DNA of 45,507 nt from Candidatus Kaiserbacteria bacterium (GTDB taxonomy: Bacteria > Patescibacteriota > Minisyncoccia > Phycocordibacterales > UBA2100), in contig JALWOZ010000028.1 in NCBI GenBank assembly GCA_027083345.1, positions 1-45,507 of the forward strand, in the 5' to 3' direction. Positions 7,365-14,622 of this stretch are shown piece after piece. The stretch's first letter is position 1. Each line of letters begins with the position of its first letter. The notes beneath the pieces were generated by a model. It was not told the origin of the DNA. It ran no database searches and worked only from the letters and a program-made list of their open reading frames with translations. The position numbers were made by a program, and so were the translations under genes.

Positions 7365-8360
7365 TTATATTAAAGAGTTGATTTGGTATCCTGTTGGAGC
7401 GTTTGTCAATAGCTCCTCTAGAGCATCTCTTGATAAGAGGCCTTTTTGAGCGCCTATGTGTTGTACTACGCTCATAGAGTTGATAGGTCCACGCATTAGG
7501 GCTTCTGGCAAGCTCATACCCAGTGCAAGCATTGCCACTACGGTGGAGCTAAATGAGTCGCCAGCACCCGTGCGGTCTACAGGAGGTGCCGGGTCCGGAT
7601 ACATAGGCATACTCCAGCTACCCTCGCTATCTTGAGCGTATGCTCCATTTGGGCCATCTGTTATAATTACTATATTGGGGCCAAGTTTACGAAATTCTCC
7701 TAAAAGAGTTAGCATGTCTTGTGTGTCTGTCTTTAGGATTTTCTGTGCTTCTTGCTTGTTACAGAAGAAAATGTTGGTTACTGAGTATAGGTCTTTTAGA
7801 GGTTCGTAACCCAAATTTATTTGGAAGGTGCCAGGCTGGAAGGCTAGTTTGGTAGCGGGGTTGTTTTTTACAAAGTTAGCTATCTCATGGTGATAAGGCA
7901 AGGAGTCACTGCCTACGGAAGAGAAGTAGATCCAGCTGGGAGCATCTTCAAAAATTGGAAGTTTGTAATCATATTTATAATGTTTGATTAAGATGGTACG
8001 CTCTGCTCCGTGTCGGAGTACAAAGTGGTAGTTTGTTTTTTGACCTTTTTGAATTGTAACAAACTCAGTAGAGACTCCTTCTTTTTGTAAATGTTTTATA
8101 GTATCGGAGCCGTTTTCGTCATCTCCGACATGTGTTACCAGGCCTGTATTCAGGCCTAAACGTTTAGCGCTTGTGGCCGCGTTGGGACTATTGCCCACAG
8201 CTTTAACAACAGTTATATTTTCATATTCTATTTTGTCTCCAAAGTTTACGCAGAGTTGCTCTCTGTCTTTTTGGTCTTTTGAGATATGAGCCCCAGAATC
8301 TAGTTGTATAAAAGCATCCGTTGTAATATCCCCAATAGCTACGAAGTCTAGGTTACTCAT
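7365..8360 (-). CDS. PfkB-family carbohydrate kinase
   Basis: A 331-aa ribokinase/PfkB-fold sugar kinase. The N-terminal substrate segment is AVGNSPNAATSAKRLGL, and the C-terminal signature DRTGAGDSFSSTVVAML carries the catalytic Asp. The substrate cannot be fixed from sequence; ribose, fructose-6-phosphate and a nucleoside are all possible. The sugar-phosphate neighbourhood fits ribose or fructose-6-phosphate. Transcription is divergent from the aldolase gene. The extended -10 (TGTTATAAT, 8369-8377) ends 8 nt before the ATG, so the mRNA should be practically leaderless. Confidence 0.85.
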   Translation of the reverse strand: MSNLDFVAIGDITTDAFIQLDSGAHISKDQKDREQLCVNFGDKIEYENITVVKAVGNSPNAATSAKRLGLNTGLVTHVGDDENGSDTIKHLQKEGVSTEFVTIQKGQKTNYHFVLRHGAERTILIKHYKYDYKLPIFEDAPSWIYFSSVGSDSLPYHHEIANFVKNNPATKLAFQPGTFQINLGYEPLKDLYSVTNIFFCNKQEAQKILKTDTQDMLTLLGEFRKLGPNIVIITDGPNGAYAQDSEGSWSMPMYPDPAPPVDRTGAGDSFSSTVVAMLALGMSLPEALMRGPINSMSVVQHIGAQKGLLSRDALEELLTNAPTGYQINSLI

Positions 8361-8361
8361 G

Positions 8362-8377
8362 TGTTATGATTATAACA
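8362..8377. promoter_or_regulatory. Overlapping face-to-face extended -10 promoters for pfkB-type kinase and fba
   Basis: On the plus strand TGTTATGAT (8362-8370) ends 6 nt before the fba ATG at 8377. On the minus strand TGTTATAAT (8377 down to 8369) ends 8 nt before the kinase ATG at 8360. The two hexamers share 2 bp, and the minus-strand TG includes the A of the fba start codon. Only 16 bp separate the two start codons. Both transcripts should be leaderless, and RNA polymerase could not occupy both promoters at once. Confidence 0.6.
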
Positions 8378-9270
8378 TGAGAAATTTAAAACAAGTCATT
8401 AGAGATGCAAAAGTGGGGAGATCGGCAGTGGGGCATTTTAATATATCTGACTCTACTCAATTTAATGCAATTATAGGAACATCTTCTAAGCTCAAGTTGC
8501 CTGTTATCGTGGGTGTATCAGAAGGAGAGAAGAAGTTTATAGGTCTAGAGAATGCCATCGCATTGGTTAAAGGAGCTCAAGCTAGAGGGGTAGAGGTCTA
8601 CTTAAATCTAGATCATGGGCATAGTGTTGATGATTGTAAAGAGGCAATAGACGCCGGCTTTGACTCGGTGATGTTTGATGGATCCAAGCTTAGCTTTGAG
8701 GAGAATGTAGAGCACACTAAAGAAGTGGTGGAATACGCTCAAGGTAGGAGTCCTGCTTGGTGCAAGGCTACGCAGGACGACCAAAATGCTAGCATTTTGG
8801 TCGAGGGGGAGCTTGGCTATATCGGGTCTTCTAGCAAGATGTTAGATGCAGTGCCCGAAGAGGTGGAGAGTGCAATGACAACCGCAGAGCAAGCAGTGAG
8901 GTTTGTAGAGGAGACCGGTGTAGATATTTTGGCTCCAAGTGTTGGTAATTTGCACGGTATGCTTAAAGGGTTACAGAATCCTGCTATAGACACTAGTAGG
9001 ATAAAAGAGATAGCAGATAGCGTACCAGAGACAATGTTGGTACTGCATGGTGGGTCTGGGGTTACAGATCAGGATTTCGTAAAGGCCATTGAGTCTGGGA
9101 TAAGTATAGTGCATATCAATACTGAAATACGACGTGCTTATAGAGCAGGCATAGAACAAGCTTTTAAAGACGATTCCGAGCAAATATCTCCTTATAAATA
9201 TTTAAATAAAGGTAGAGATGCTGTCTCTGAGATAGTGGAGCGTAGATTGGAGCTATTTGCTATAAGGTAA
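8377..9270 (+). CDS. fba: Class II fructose-bisphosphate aldolase
   Basis: Zn-dependent cleavage and condensation of fructose-1,6-bisphosphate. I place the start at 8377 (MRNLKQVIRDAK, 297 aa) rather than the in-frame ATG at 8359: it matches the family N terminus and lies 6 nt after an extended -10. Zn-ligand motifs are LDHGHSVDD, GNLHGML and VLHGGSG. VEGELGYIG and the phosphate-binding HINTEIRRAY are also present. It works with GAPDH and transketolase in this window. Confidence 0.92.
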   Translation: MRNLKQVIRDAKVGRSAVGHFNISDSTQFNAIIGTSSKLKLPVIVGVSEGEKKFIGLENAIALVKGAQARGVEVYLNLDHGHSVDDCKEAIDAGFDSVMFDGSKLSFEENVEHTKEVVEYAQGRSPAWCKATQDDQNASILVEGELGYIGSSSKMLDAVPEEVESAMTTAEQAVRFVEETGVDILAPSVGNLHGMLKGLQNPAIDTSRIKEIADSVPETMLVLHGGSGVTDQDFVKAIESGISIVHINTEIRRAYRAGIEQAFKDDSEQISPYKYLNKGRDAVSEIVERRLELFAIR

Positions 9271-9296
9271 TTATTAATCACACAAATTTATATAAA

Positions 9297-10262
9297 ATGA
9301 AAGTATATATAACGAGAAGGATACCAGAGAGTGGCATTAAGTTGCTAAGAGAGGCCGGACACGAGGTGGCAGTGAGTGATAAAGATGGGGTGCTAACCAA
9401 GCAAGAGTTAGTAGGGGCTTTAAAAGAGCATAATCCTGACGCTGTAATCCCATTATTAACAGATACTATAGATGCTGAAGTTTTTGACTCTGCTCCACAG
9501 GCTAAGGTCTTTGCGTCTTACTCTGTTGGCTTTAATCATATAAATCTTGATGATGCCAAGTCTAGAGGAGTTATTATAACTAATACTCCCGGAGTGCTTA
9601 CAGACACGGTAGCTGAATATGCTGTTAGTATGATATGTGCGATGACAAAGAGAATTGTAGAAGGAGATCAATTTACAAAAAAGGGAGAGTATAAAGGCTG
9701 GGCACCTATGCTCTTATTAGGAGCAGATCTTAAAGGTAAGACTTTGGGAGTTTTAGGAGCGGGGCGCATAGGCTCTAGGGTATCTGAGATTATGAGTAAA
9801 GGCTTTGATATGAATATTGTTTATTATGACATTAAAGAGAATGAATTTTTAAATACTCAAGTGAATGCTGAGTTTCGTAGTACACCGGAGGACGTGCTTA
9901 AAGAGGCAGATGTAGTAACTGTGCACGTACCTCTCTTAGACTCTACACGGCACTTGCTGAATGCTGATAGATTGGCGATGATGAAGCCGTCTGCATATTT
10001 GGTGAATACCTCACGAGGGCCTGTTATAGATGAGCAGGCTTTAGTAGATGTGTTGAAAAGTAACAAAATAAAAGGAGCTGCACTTGATGTGTATGAAGAT
10101 GAGCCAAACTTAGCTCCCGGTTTGGCAGAGCTAGACAATGTGATACTCACACCACACATAGCCAGTGCTACTCAAGAGACTCGAGAGAAAATGAGTGAGA
10201 TGGCAGCTAAAAATGTGATTGCCGTGCTGAGTGGAGGTGAACCTATAAATAAAGTAGAGTAA
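9297..10262 (+). CDS. D-isomer-specific 2-hydroxyacid dehydrogenase (glyoxylate/hydroxypyruvate reductase-like)
   Basis: A 321-aa NAD(P)-dependent dehydrogenase. The Rossmann motif is GVLGAGRIGSRV (about 150-160). Catalytic Arg, Glu and His are recognisable in NTSRGPVIDE, DVYEDEP and LTPHIASAT. The family includes D-lactate, glyoxylate and hydroxypyruvate enzymes; the exact substrate is uncertain. The TATAAA directly abutting the ATG is too close to be a promoter, so the gene is probably cotranscribed with fba (26-nt gap). Confidence 0.88.
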   Translation: MKVYITRRIPESGIKLLREAGHEVAVSDKDGVLTKQELVGALKEHNPDAVIPLLTDTIDAEVFDSAPQAKVFASYSVGFNHINLDDAKSRGVIITNTPGVLTDTVAEYAVSMICAMTKRIVEGDQFTKKGEYKGWAPMLLLGADLKGKTLGVLGAGRIGSRVSEIMSKGFDMNIVYYDIKENEFLNTQVNAEFRSTPEDVLKEADVVTVHVPLLDSTRHLLNADRLAMMKPSAYLVNTSRGPVIDEQALVDVLKSNKIKGAALDVYEDEPNLAPGLAELDNVILTPHIASATQETREKMSEMAAKNVIAVLSGGEPINKVE

Positions 10263-10281
10263 TTTAATAGAATAAATACTG

Positions 10282-10320
10282 TTGACATATTTGAGTATAT
10301 ATGTTAGTTGTATATATAAC
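10282..10320 (+). promoter_or_regulatory. Promoter region of the 10358 cassette
   Basis: Two -35 candidates occur: a perfect TTGACA (10282-10287), and TTGAGT (10291-10296), which is 18 nt from -10 TATAAC (10315-10320). The second pair gives a leader of about 30 nt carrying an SD, unlike neighbouring genes. Confidence 0.45.
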
Positions 10321-10357
10321 CTCCGCAATTGTGCTGGGGTAACGAAAGGATAGGAAT

Positions 10358-10576
10358 ATGAGACACGTCGTCGTTCTTGTTTTGATGGCTTTCTCTCCGT
10401 TTTTACCGGCCAGGCCGGCCTCTGCCGCCGATGCGTGGCGGCCCGCTGGCCCGGCCGTTTGCCGCGGCCAGGCAGATTGCTTGAACGCCTATTGGGCGTT
10501 CAAGAATATCGCCAAACAGGCTGAGCTGGCGTCGGCCAACTCGGTGACATGCATCACCAAACTGAAAGGGTGGTGA
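10358..10576 (+). CDS. Small GC-rich secreted protein in a self-contained cassette, unknown function
   Basis: A 72-aa product starting at ATG 10358 with SD AAAGGA (10345-10350) 7 nt upstream. It begins with a signal peptide (MRH, a hydrophobic run, then ASAAD near residues 22-26). The mature remainder of about 48 aa has three Cys (in AVCRGQADC and SVTCITK). No family is recognised. The gene is visibly much richer in G+C than its neighbours, using codons such as GCC, CCG and GGC that are rare around it. It is full of inverted repeats, including 10 bp at 10480-10504, and is closed by a very strong terminator. Foreign origin is likely, though the donor is unknown. Confidence 0.6.
   Translation: MRHVVVLVLMAFSPFLPARPASAADAWRPAGPAVCRGQADCLNAYWAFKNIAKQAELASANSVTCITKLKGW
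10480..10504. repeat. 10-bp perfect inverted repeat inside the 10358 gene
   Basis: CTTGAACGCC at 10480-10489 is the reverse complement of 10495-10504, with loop TATTG. A second hairpin, GCCGCC / GGCGGC with a 7-nt loop, lies upstream in the same gene. Confidence 0.85.
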
Positions 10577-10593
10577 CGTGGCCGAGAGTGTGT

Positions 10594-10635
10594 GGCCCCT
10601 GTCTGCAGATAAATATCTGCAGACAGGGGCCTTTT
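10594..10635 (+). terminator. Very strong rho-independent terminator of the 10358 cassette
   Basis: A 17-bp perfect stem (10594-10610 with 10615-10631), loop AAAT, then TTTT. It is far longer than a terminator needs and begins about 17 nt after the stop codon. Confidence 0.9.
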
Positions 10636-10642
10636 GATTTAA

Positions 10643-12556
10643 TTATACACTAACAACTACAGGTATGACTATTGGTCTTTTGTGGGTTTGTTGGGTTAGG
10701 TATTTTTGTACCTGAGTGGCTACCTCAGCCTTTATCCTATCTGTGTCTATTAATCTTTGGTTTTTTGTTATATTTTCAGTAGTTTTTTTAATTATTATTC
10801 TTGTTTGCTGTAGTAGCTCTTGAGACTCCCTCAGATAGACGAATCCTCTTGAGATAATATCTGGAGATTTGCGTAGGCGTCCGGTGCGTTGATCTATCGT
10901 AACGACTACTACAAATATACCTTCCTCAGATAAGTCCTTCCTATCTCTCATTACCGTTGTTTGTATATCTGATATTTTGTGTCCCTCCACTACACGTAGG
11001 GTAGAGGCAACCTTCTCTTTAAGCTGTACTAATTTAGTACCATTATCTTGTATCTCTATAACTGCACTATTGCCATCAGGAATAGCTATGTTCTCATATG
11101 GTAGGCCTATGGACTCGTGTATAGTGTCTGCATGAGCACGGAGCATGTAGTAGTGCCCATGTTGAGGCATAAAGAATTTAGGCTTTATTTGATTGTGTAT
11201 CCATTTGGCCTCCTCTGCATAACCGTGTCCAGAGGCGTGCACATCTGAGGATTCGTAAGTGATCATATGAGCTCCTTGTCTTGAGAATTTGTCTTTAAGT
11301 ACTTGTACTGCTCGCTCATTACCTGGTATAACAGAAGAGGAGAGGACTATGGTGTCGTCTTTGGTTAGGGTTATGTATTTGTGAGACTTATCTCCTATCC
11401 TACGCAGTGCCGCATAGGTGTCTCCTTGTGCTCCTGTTGCCAATACAACTATTTTACTCGGAGCATACTCCACTACCTGCTCTACGCCAATTATTGTACC
11501 TTTTTGAGGTTTAAAGTAGCCTATCTTCTCTGCTATGGTCATGTTTTGCTTCATGCTCCTACCTTCCAAGACTACCTTTTTGCCATATTTCTCCGCCAGG
11601 CTTATTATTTTTGCAAGACGCTCTATTTGAGATGCAAATGCCCCTATGATGAGTCTACCTTTTTTATGGTTTGATAAAATCTCGTCAAAGGTGTCAAATA
11701 CTCTCTTCTCCGGTATAGACCAACCTTGCTTCCATACATTGGTAGAGTCCATAAGCAACATTAATGGAGGGTTGTTTTTAAATCTAGAGAAGTTGTTAAC
11801 TTCGTCTTTGGTCGGTACTCCGTCTTTATGGTCTAGTTTTATATCTCCGGTTATCGCTACATCTCCTATTGGGGTCTTAACAACTATACCTATAGAATCG
11901 GGGAAGGTGTGAGTAGTAGCAAAAAACTCTAATGTTAGGTGTTCTCCTATTTTTATTTTCTCGTCTCCTATTACTGTGCGTAAGTCTAATGGGTCAGCGT
12001 GAGGGAATTCGGCTTGCCTACCCTTTATCATTTGTATAACGAGGTTGGTGGAGTATATCGGTATGTCTGCTCCAATCTCCTCCATAAGGTATGGCAAGCC
12101 ACCGATGTGGTCTAGGTGTCCATGTGTTATACCCACCGCTTTTATTTTATGTTTGTTATCTCGCAAATAGCCTGTGTTAGCCAAGATATAGTCTACTCCC
12201 GGAGTCTCCTCAGACTCAAATTGGAAGCCGGCGTCTATGACGATTATCTCGTTATCATATTCTATGGCTGTCATATTGCGCCCAATCTCTTCTACTCCAC
12301 CGAGTGGCAAAATACGTACATCTCCCTTTTTAAGAGCAGGTACGGGAGATGCCCCTTTAGCTAAGCGCGTAGGAGCACTCATAAGTGCTTGAGGTTTTTG
12401 GTTTAATGGTCTTGATCGATTAACTCTGGGCATCTTTACGCCACTGCGTATCGTATTGTTTTGGGCTTTTTTGCGCTGTGAACTCTTATTGTTTGGGGTA
12501 TACCCAGCATTGTATGTACGCCTTCGTCTGGGCGTTTTCTCTTTTTGCTCTGTCAT
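10643..12556 (-). CDS. rnj: Ribonuclease J
   Basis: A metallo-beta-lactamase/beta-CASP ribonuclease that matures and degrades RNA (5'-3' exonuclease and endonuclease). The metal motif THGHLDHIGG and the N-terminal ILPLGGVEEIGRNM are clear. The beta-CASP region and the C-terminal domain are present (637 aa, against about 555 for Bacillus RNase J). The extra length is an N-terminal extension of about 75 residues, strongly basic (RRRR, KSSQRKK), probably RNA- or ribosome-binding (inference). Last gene of the secG / peptide-binding protein / rnj unit; 27-nt gap to the gene upstream. The start is ATG 12556 without an SD. Confidence 0.93.
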   Translation of the reverse strand: MTEQKEKTPRRRRTYNAGYTPNNKSSQRKKAQNNTIRSGVKMPRVNRSRPLNQKPQALMSAPTRLAKGASPVPALKKGDVRILPLGGVEEIGRNMTAIEYDNEIIVIDAGFQFESEETPGVDYILANTGYLRDNKHKIKAVGITHGHLDHIGGLPYLMEEIGADIPIYSTNLVIQMIKGRQAEFPHADPLDLRTVIGDEKIKIGEHLTLEFFATTHTFPDSIGIVVKTPIGDVAITGDIKLDHKDGVPTKDEVNNFSRFKNNPPLMLLMDSTNVWKQGWSIPEKRVFDTFDEILSNHKKGRLIIGAFASQIERLAKIISLAEKYGKKVVLEGRSMKQNMTIAEKIGYFKPQKGTIIGVEQVVEYAPSKIVVLATGAQGDTYAALRRIGDKSHKYITLTKDDTIVLSSSVIPGNERAVQVLKDKFSRQGAHMITYESSDVHASGHGYAEEAKWIHNQIKPKFFMPQHGHYYMLRAHADTIHESIGLPYENIAIPDGNSAVIEIQDNGTKLVQLKEKVASTLRVVEGHKISDIQTTVMRDRKDLSEEGIFVVVVTIDQRTGRLRKSPDIISRGFVYLRESQELLQQTRIIIKKTTENITKNQRLIDTDRIKAEVATQVQKYLTQQTHKRPIVIPVVVSV

Positions 12557-12583
12557 TATGTTCTGTTATTTAGTTTAGTAATT

Positions 12584-14278
12584 TTAGAATCTTAGTGTTC
12601 TAGTTGTTTTTATATGCCATAAATGGATATTATTAAATCTGTCGCTAGGCTCTGCATTAGAGGGGAGTTGCACTCCTAGTATGTTGTTATCTTTAATATA
12701 TATAAAAGAAGGTGCATATAAGAATATTGCGGGGATATCCTTGTTTATTTGAGTAGCTACTTTTTTGTAAATGCCAGCTCTCTTTTCAGCGTCTATTGTT
12801 TTACGTGCTTCTACTAAAAGATTATCTACTGAGCCGTTTGTATAATTGGCGATGTTTAGTCCCGGATCATTCCTTTGAGATGAATGCCAAAAGGCATAAG
12901 GGTCGGGATCTGTGCCCACTATTGTACCAAATAAGAGCGCTTCGAACTCCCTTGTCCTTAATACATTCTGTGCTAGGTCTCCAGGTTCAAATACCTCAGA
13001 CTTTACTTGTACTCCTATATTTTGCCATATATTAGAGATTGTGGTCGCTATATTCTTTAGTTCCGTGCTGTTTACGGTTGTCAGAGTTATAGAGAGTGTT
13101 TCCCCGTCTTTTTTGTAAAATCCGCTTTCTTCATCTAACTTCCAACCATTTTTCTCTAATCTATTTTTGGCGTCTTTTATAGATAGGGGTTTTGTTGTGG
13201 TTGTATCGTGTTTGTCAATTAATATAGAATCTACTTTTTGAGCATAACCATTTAAAGAGTTTTGTATTAAGGAGTCTTTATCTATAACATCTCTTAAAAT
13301 TTCTCTTATGTATTTATTTTTTAATATTTTGTTTTGATTTTGATTAAAGAATATAGCAAATATACGAGGCAGTGTAGTCGTAATCACCGACACTGACTTA
13401 GACTTTACTATACTGTCTACACTCTCAGGAGATACCTCACTCATTGAGGTAATATCTCCTTTTAACATTGCTTCAGTTAATCGGTCTTTGTTGGGGTAGA
13501 AGTTCATCTCCATCTTTTTTATAAAGGGCTTACCTCTAACATATTTTTTAAATCTCTCTAAAATAAATTTTGTAGGTATACCAGAATTGCTGTGTGTAGA
13601 GCTTATAAACTTATAAGGGCCACTACCTATAGGCTCGGTATTGAATTTGCTAAATATAAATTCGTCAGCAGTTAAATCTCCCAAATGCTCTTGCGGTAGG
13701 ATGCCTATTAAAGTATTTTGTAAAAATTGTGCATATGGCTTCTCTAAAGAGAAGGTTATTGTATAATCGTCTACTTTTTGGACTGCTACTCCTTCCCAAT
13801 GGGCTCTCTCAGGACTTTTTATGTCAGGTTGTTTCGCCTTCTCGATAGTGAAGATGATATCATCAGCAGTCAATGGTGTACCATCGTGAAATGTTAACCC
13901 TTTGTGCAATTTGAAGGTATATTTTTTGGCGTCTTTAGATACTGTATAACTCTTTGCTAGCTCTGGTATTAGATTACCATTAACATCTTTAGTCATTAGG
14001 CCGGCATATATGAGGTTTGATAAGTCTTTGTCTGTTTGAGATATTGCCAGTACAGGGTTTATAAATCTTGGAGCACCGATCACTCCTTCTATTATTTTGC
14101 CTCCCGAGCTGGGGACTACAGTAGAGGCGTTGATGTATACTTTATTTATTATAGATAGAGCACTTAAGATTAATAGGAGGGTCAGCACATAAAATACCCA
14201 TCTTTCTGTTGGTCTCATTACTTTATGAGTATTCTCCATATTGGACAATACTGGTATGGTAAATTGTTTTTTAAACAT
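12584..14278 (-). CDS. Membrane-anchored peptide-binding protein (SBP family 5, OppA/DppA-like)
   Basis: A 564-aa extracytoplasmic solute-binding protein of the peptide/nickel ABC transporter family (SBP_bac_5). It has the signature of the N-terminal lobe (GLMTKDVNGNLIPELAKSYTVSKD, TFKLHKGLTFHDGTPLTADDIIF) and the C-terminal lobe. It is held by an uncleaved N-terminal transmembrane segment (about residues 27-48) instead of a lipobox Cys. No permease or ATPase genes are nearby, so it may serve transporters encoded elsewhere or act as a receptor. Upstream secG ends 18 nt before it. Confidence 0.85.
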   Translation of the reverse strand: MFKKQFTIPVLSNMENTHKVMRPTERWVFYVLTLLLILSALSIINKVYINASTVVPSSGGKIIEGVIGAPRFINPVLAISQTDKDLSNLIYAGLMTKDVNGNLIPELAKSYTVSKDAKKYTFKLHKGLTFHDGTPLTADDIIFTIEKAKQPDIKSPERAHWEGVAVQKVDDYTITFSLEKPYAQFLQNTLIGILPQEHLGDLTADEFIFSKFNTEPIGSGPYKFISSTHSNSGIPTKFILERFKKYVRGKPFIKKMEMNFYPNKDRLTEAMLKGDITSMSEVSPESVDSIVKSKSVSVITTTLPRIFAIFFNQNQNKILKNKYIREILRDVIDKDSLIQNSLNGYAQKVDSILIDKHDTTTTKPLSIKDAKNRLEKNGWKLDEESGFYKKDGETLSITLTTVNSTELKNIATTISNIWQNIGVQVKSEVFEPGDLAQNVLRTREFEALLFGTIVGTDPDPYAFWHSSQRNDPGLNIANYTNGSVDNLLVEARKTIDAEKRAGIYKKVATQINKDIPAIFLYAPSFIYIKDNNILGVQLPSNAEPSDRFNNIHLWHIKTTRTLRF

Positions 14279-14296
14279 TGTCTTAATGTCTTGATG

Positions 14297-14530
14297 TTAA
14301 GCAATAAACAAAGATGCAAATGTTGTGAGTACAAATAATATTGCAATAATTATGGTCGCATTAAATAGAGTCTTCTCTACTCCTCGTCTTGTATTGAAGG
14401 TGCTACTGCCCGAGTCTGCACCAAAAGCTCCTCCCAATCCGGATGCAGACCTCTGCATAAGGATCATAATGATTAGAAGTATAGATAAAGCTATTTGAAT
14501 GTATGGTAATATGCTTACTACTGATTCCAT
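14297..14530 (-). CDS. secG: Protein-export membrane protein SecG
   Basis: Small subunit of the SecYEG translocon. From ATG 14530 it has 77 aa with two transmembrane helices flanking the conserved loop LMQRSASGLGGAFG. I chose 14530 because SecG proteins begin just before the first helix. ATG 14548, 7 nt after a TATTTT box, and a GTG at 14581 are alternatives. The membrane partners SecY and SecE are not in the window. It leads the secG / peptide-binding protein / rnj unit and is divergent from leuS. Confidence 0.85.
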   Translation of the reverse strand: MESVVSILPYIQIALSILLIIMILMQRSASGLGGAFGADSGSSTFNTRRGVEKTLFNATIIIAILFVLTTFASLFIA

Positions 14531-14606
14531 TATCGGCAATGCTAACATAGCGTCAAAAATACGCAAGTAATCTATATACACTTAGTTAGCATAGTATAAA
14601 TGCATA

Positions 14607-14615
14607 TGTTAAAAT
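14607..14615 (+). promoter_or_regulatory. Extended -10 (TGTTAAAAT) for leuS
   Basis: It ends 7 nt before the leuS ATG at 14623, so the mRNA should start at or next to the A of the ATG. No SD is present. Confidence 0.6.
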
Positions 14616-14622
14616 AATTTTA

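Noticed and set aside
8359-8376. Upstream in-frame ATG for fba
   Set aside because: It lies inside the promoter pair and adds residues not found in the family.
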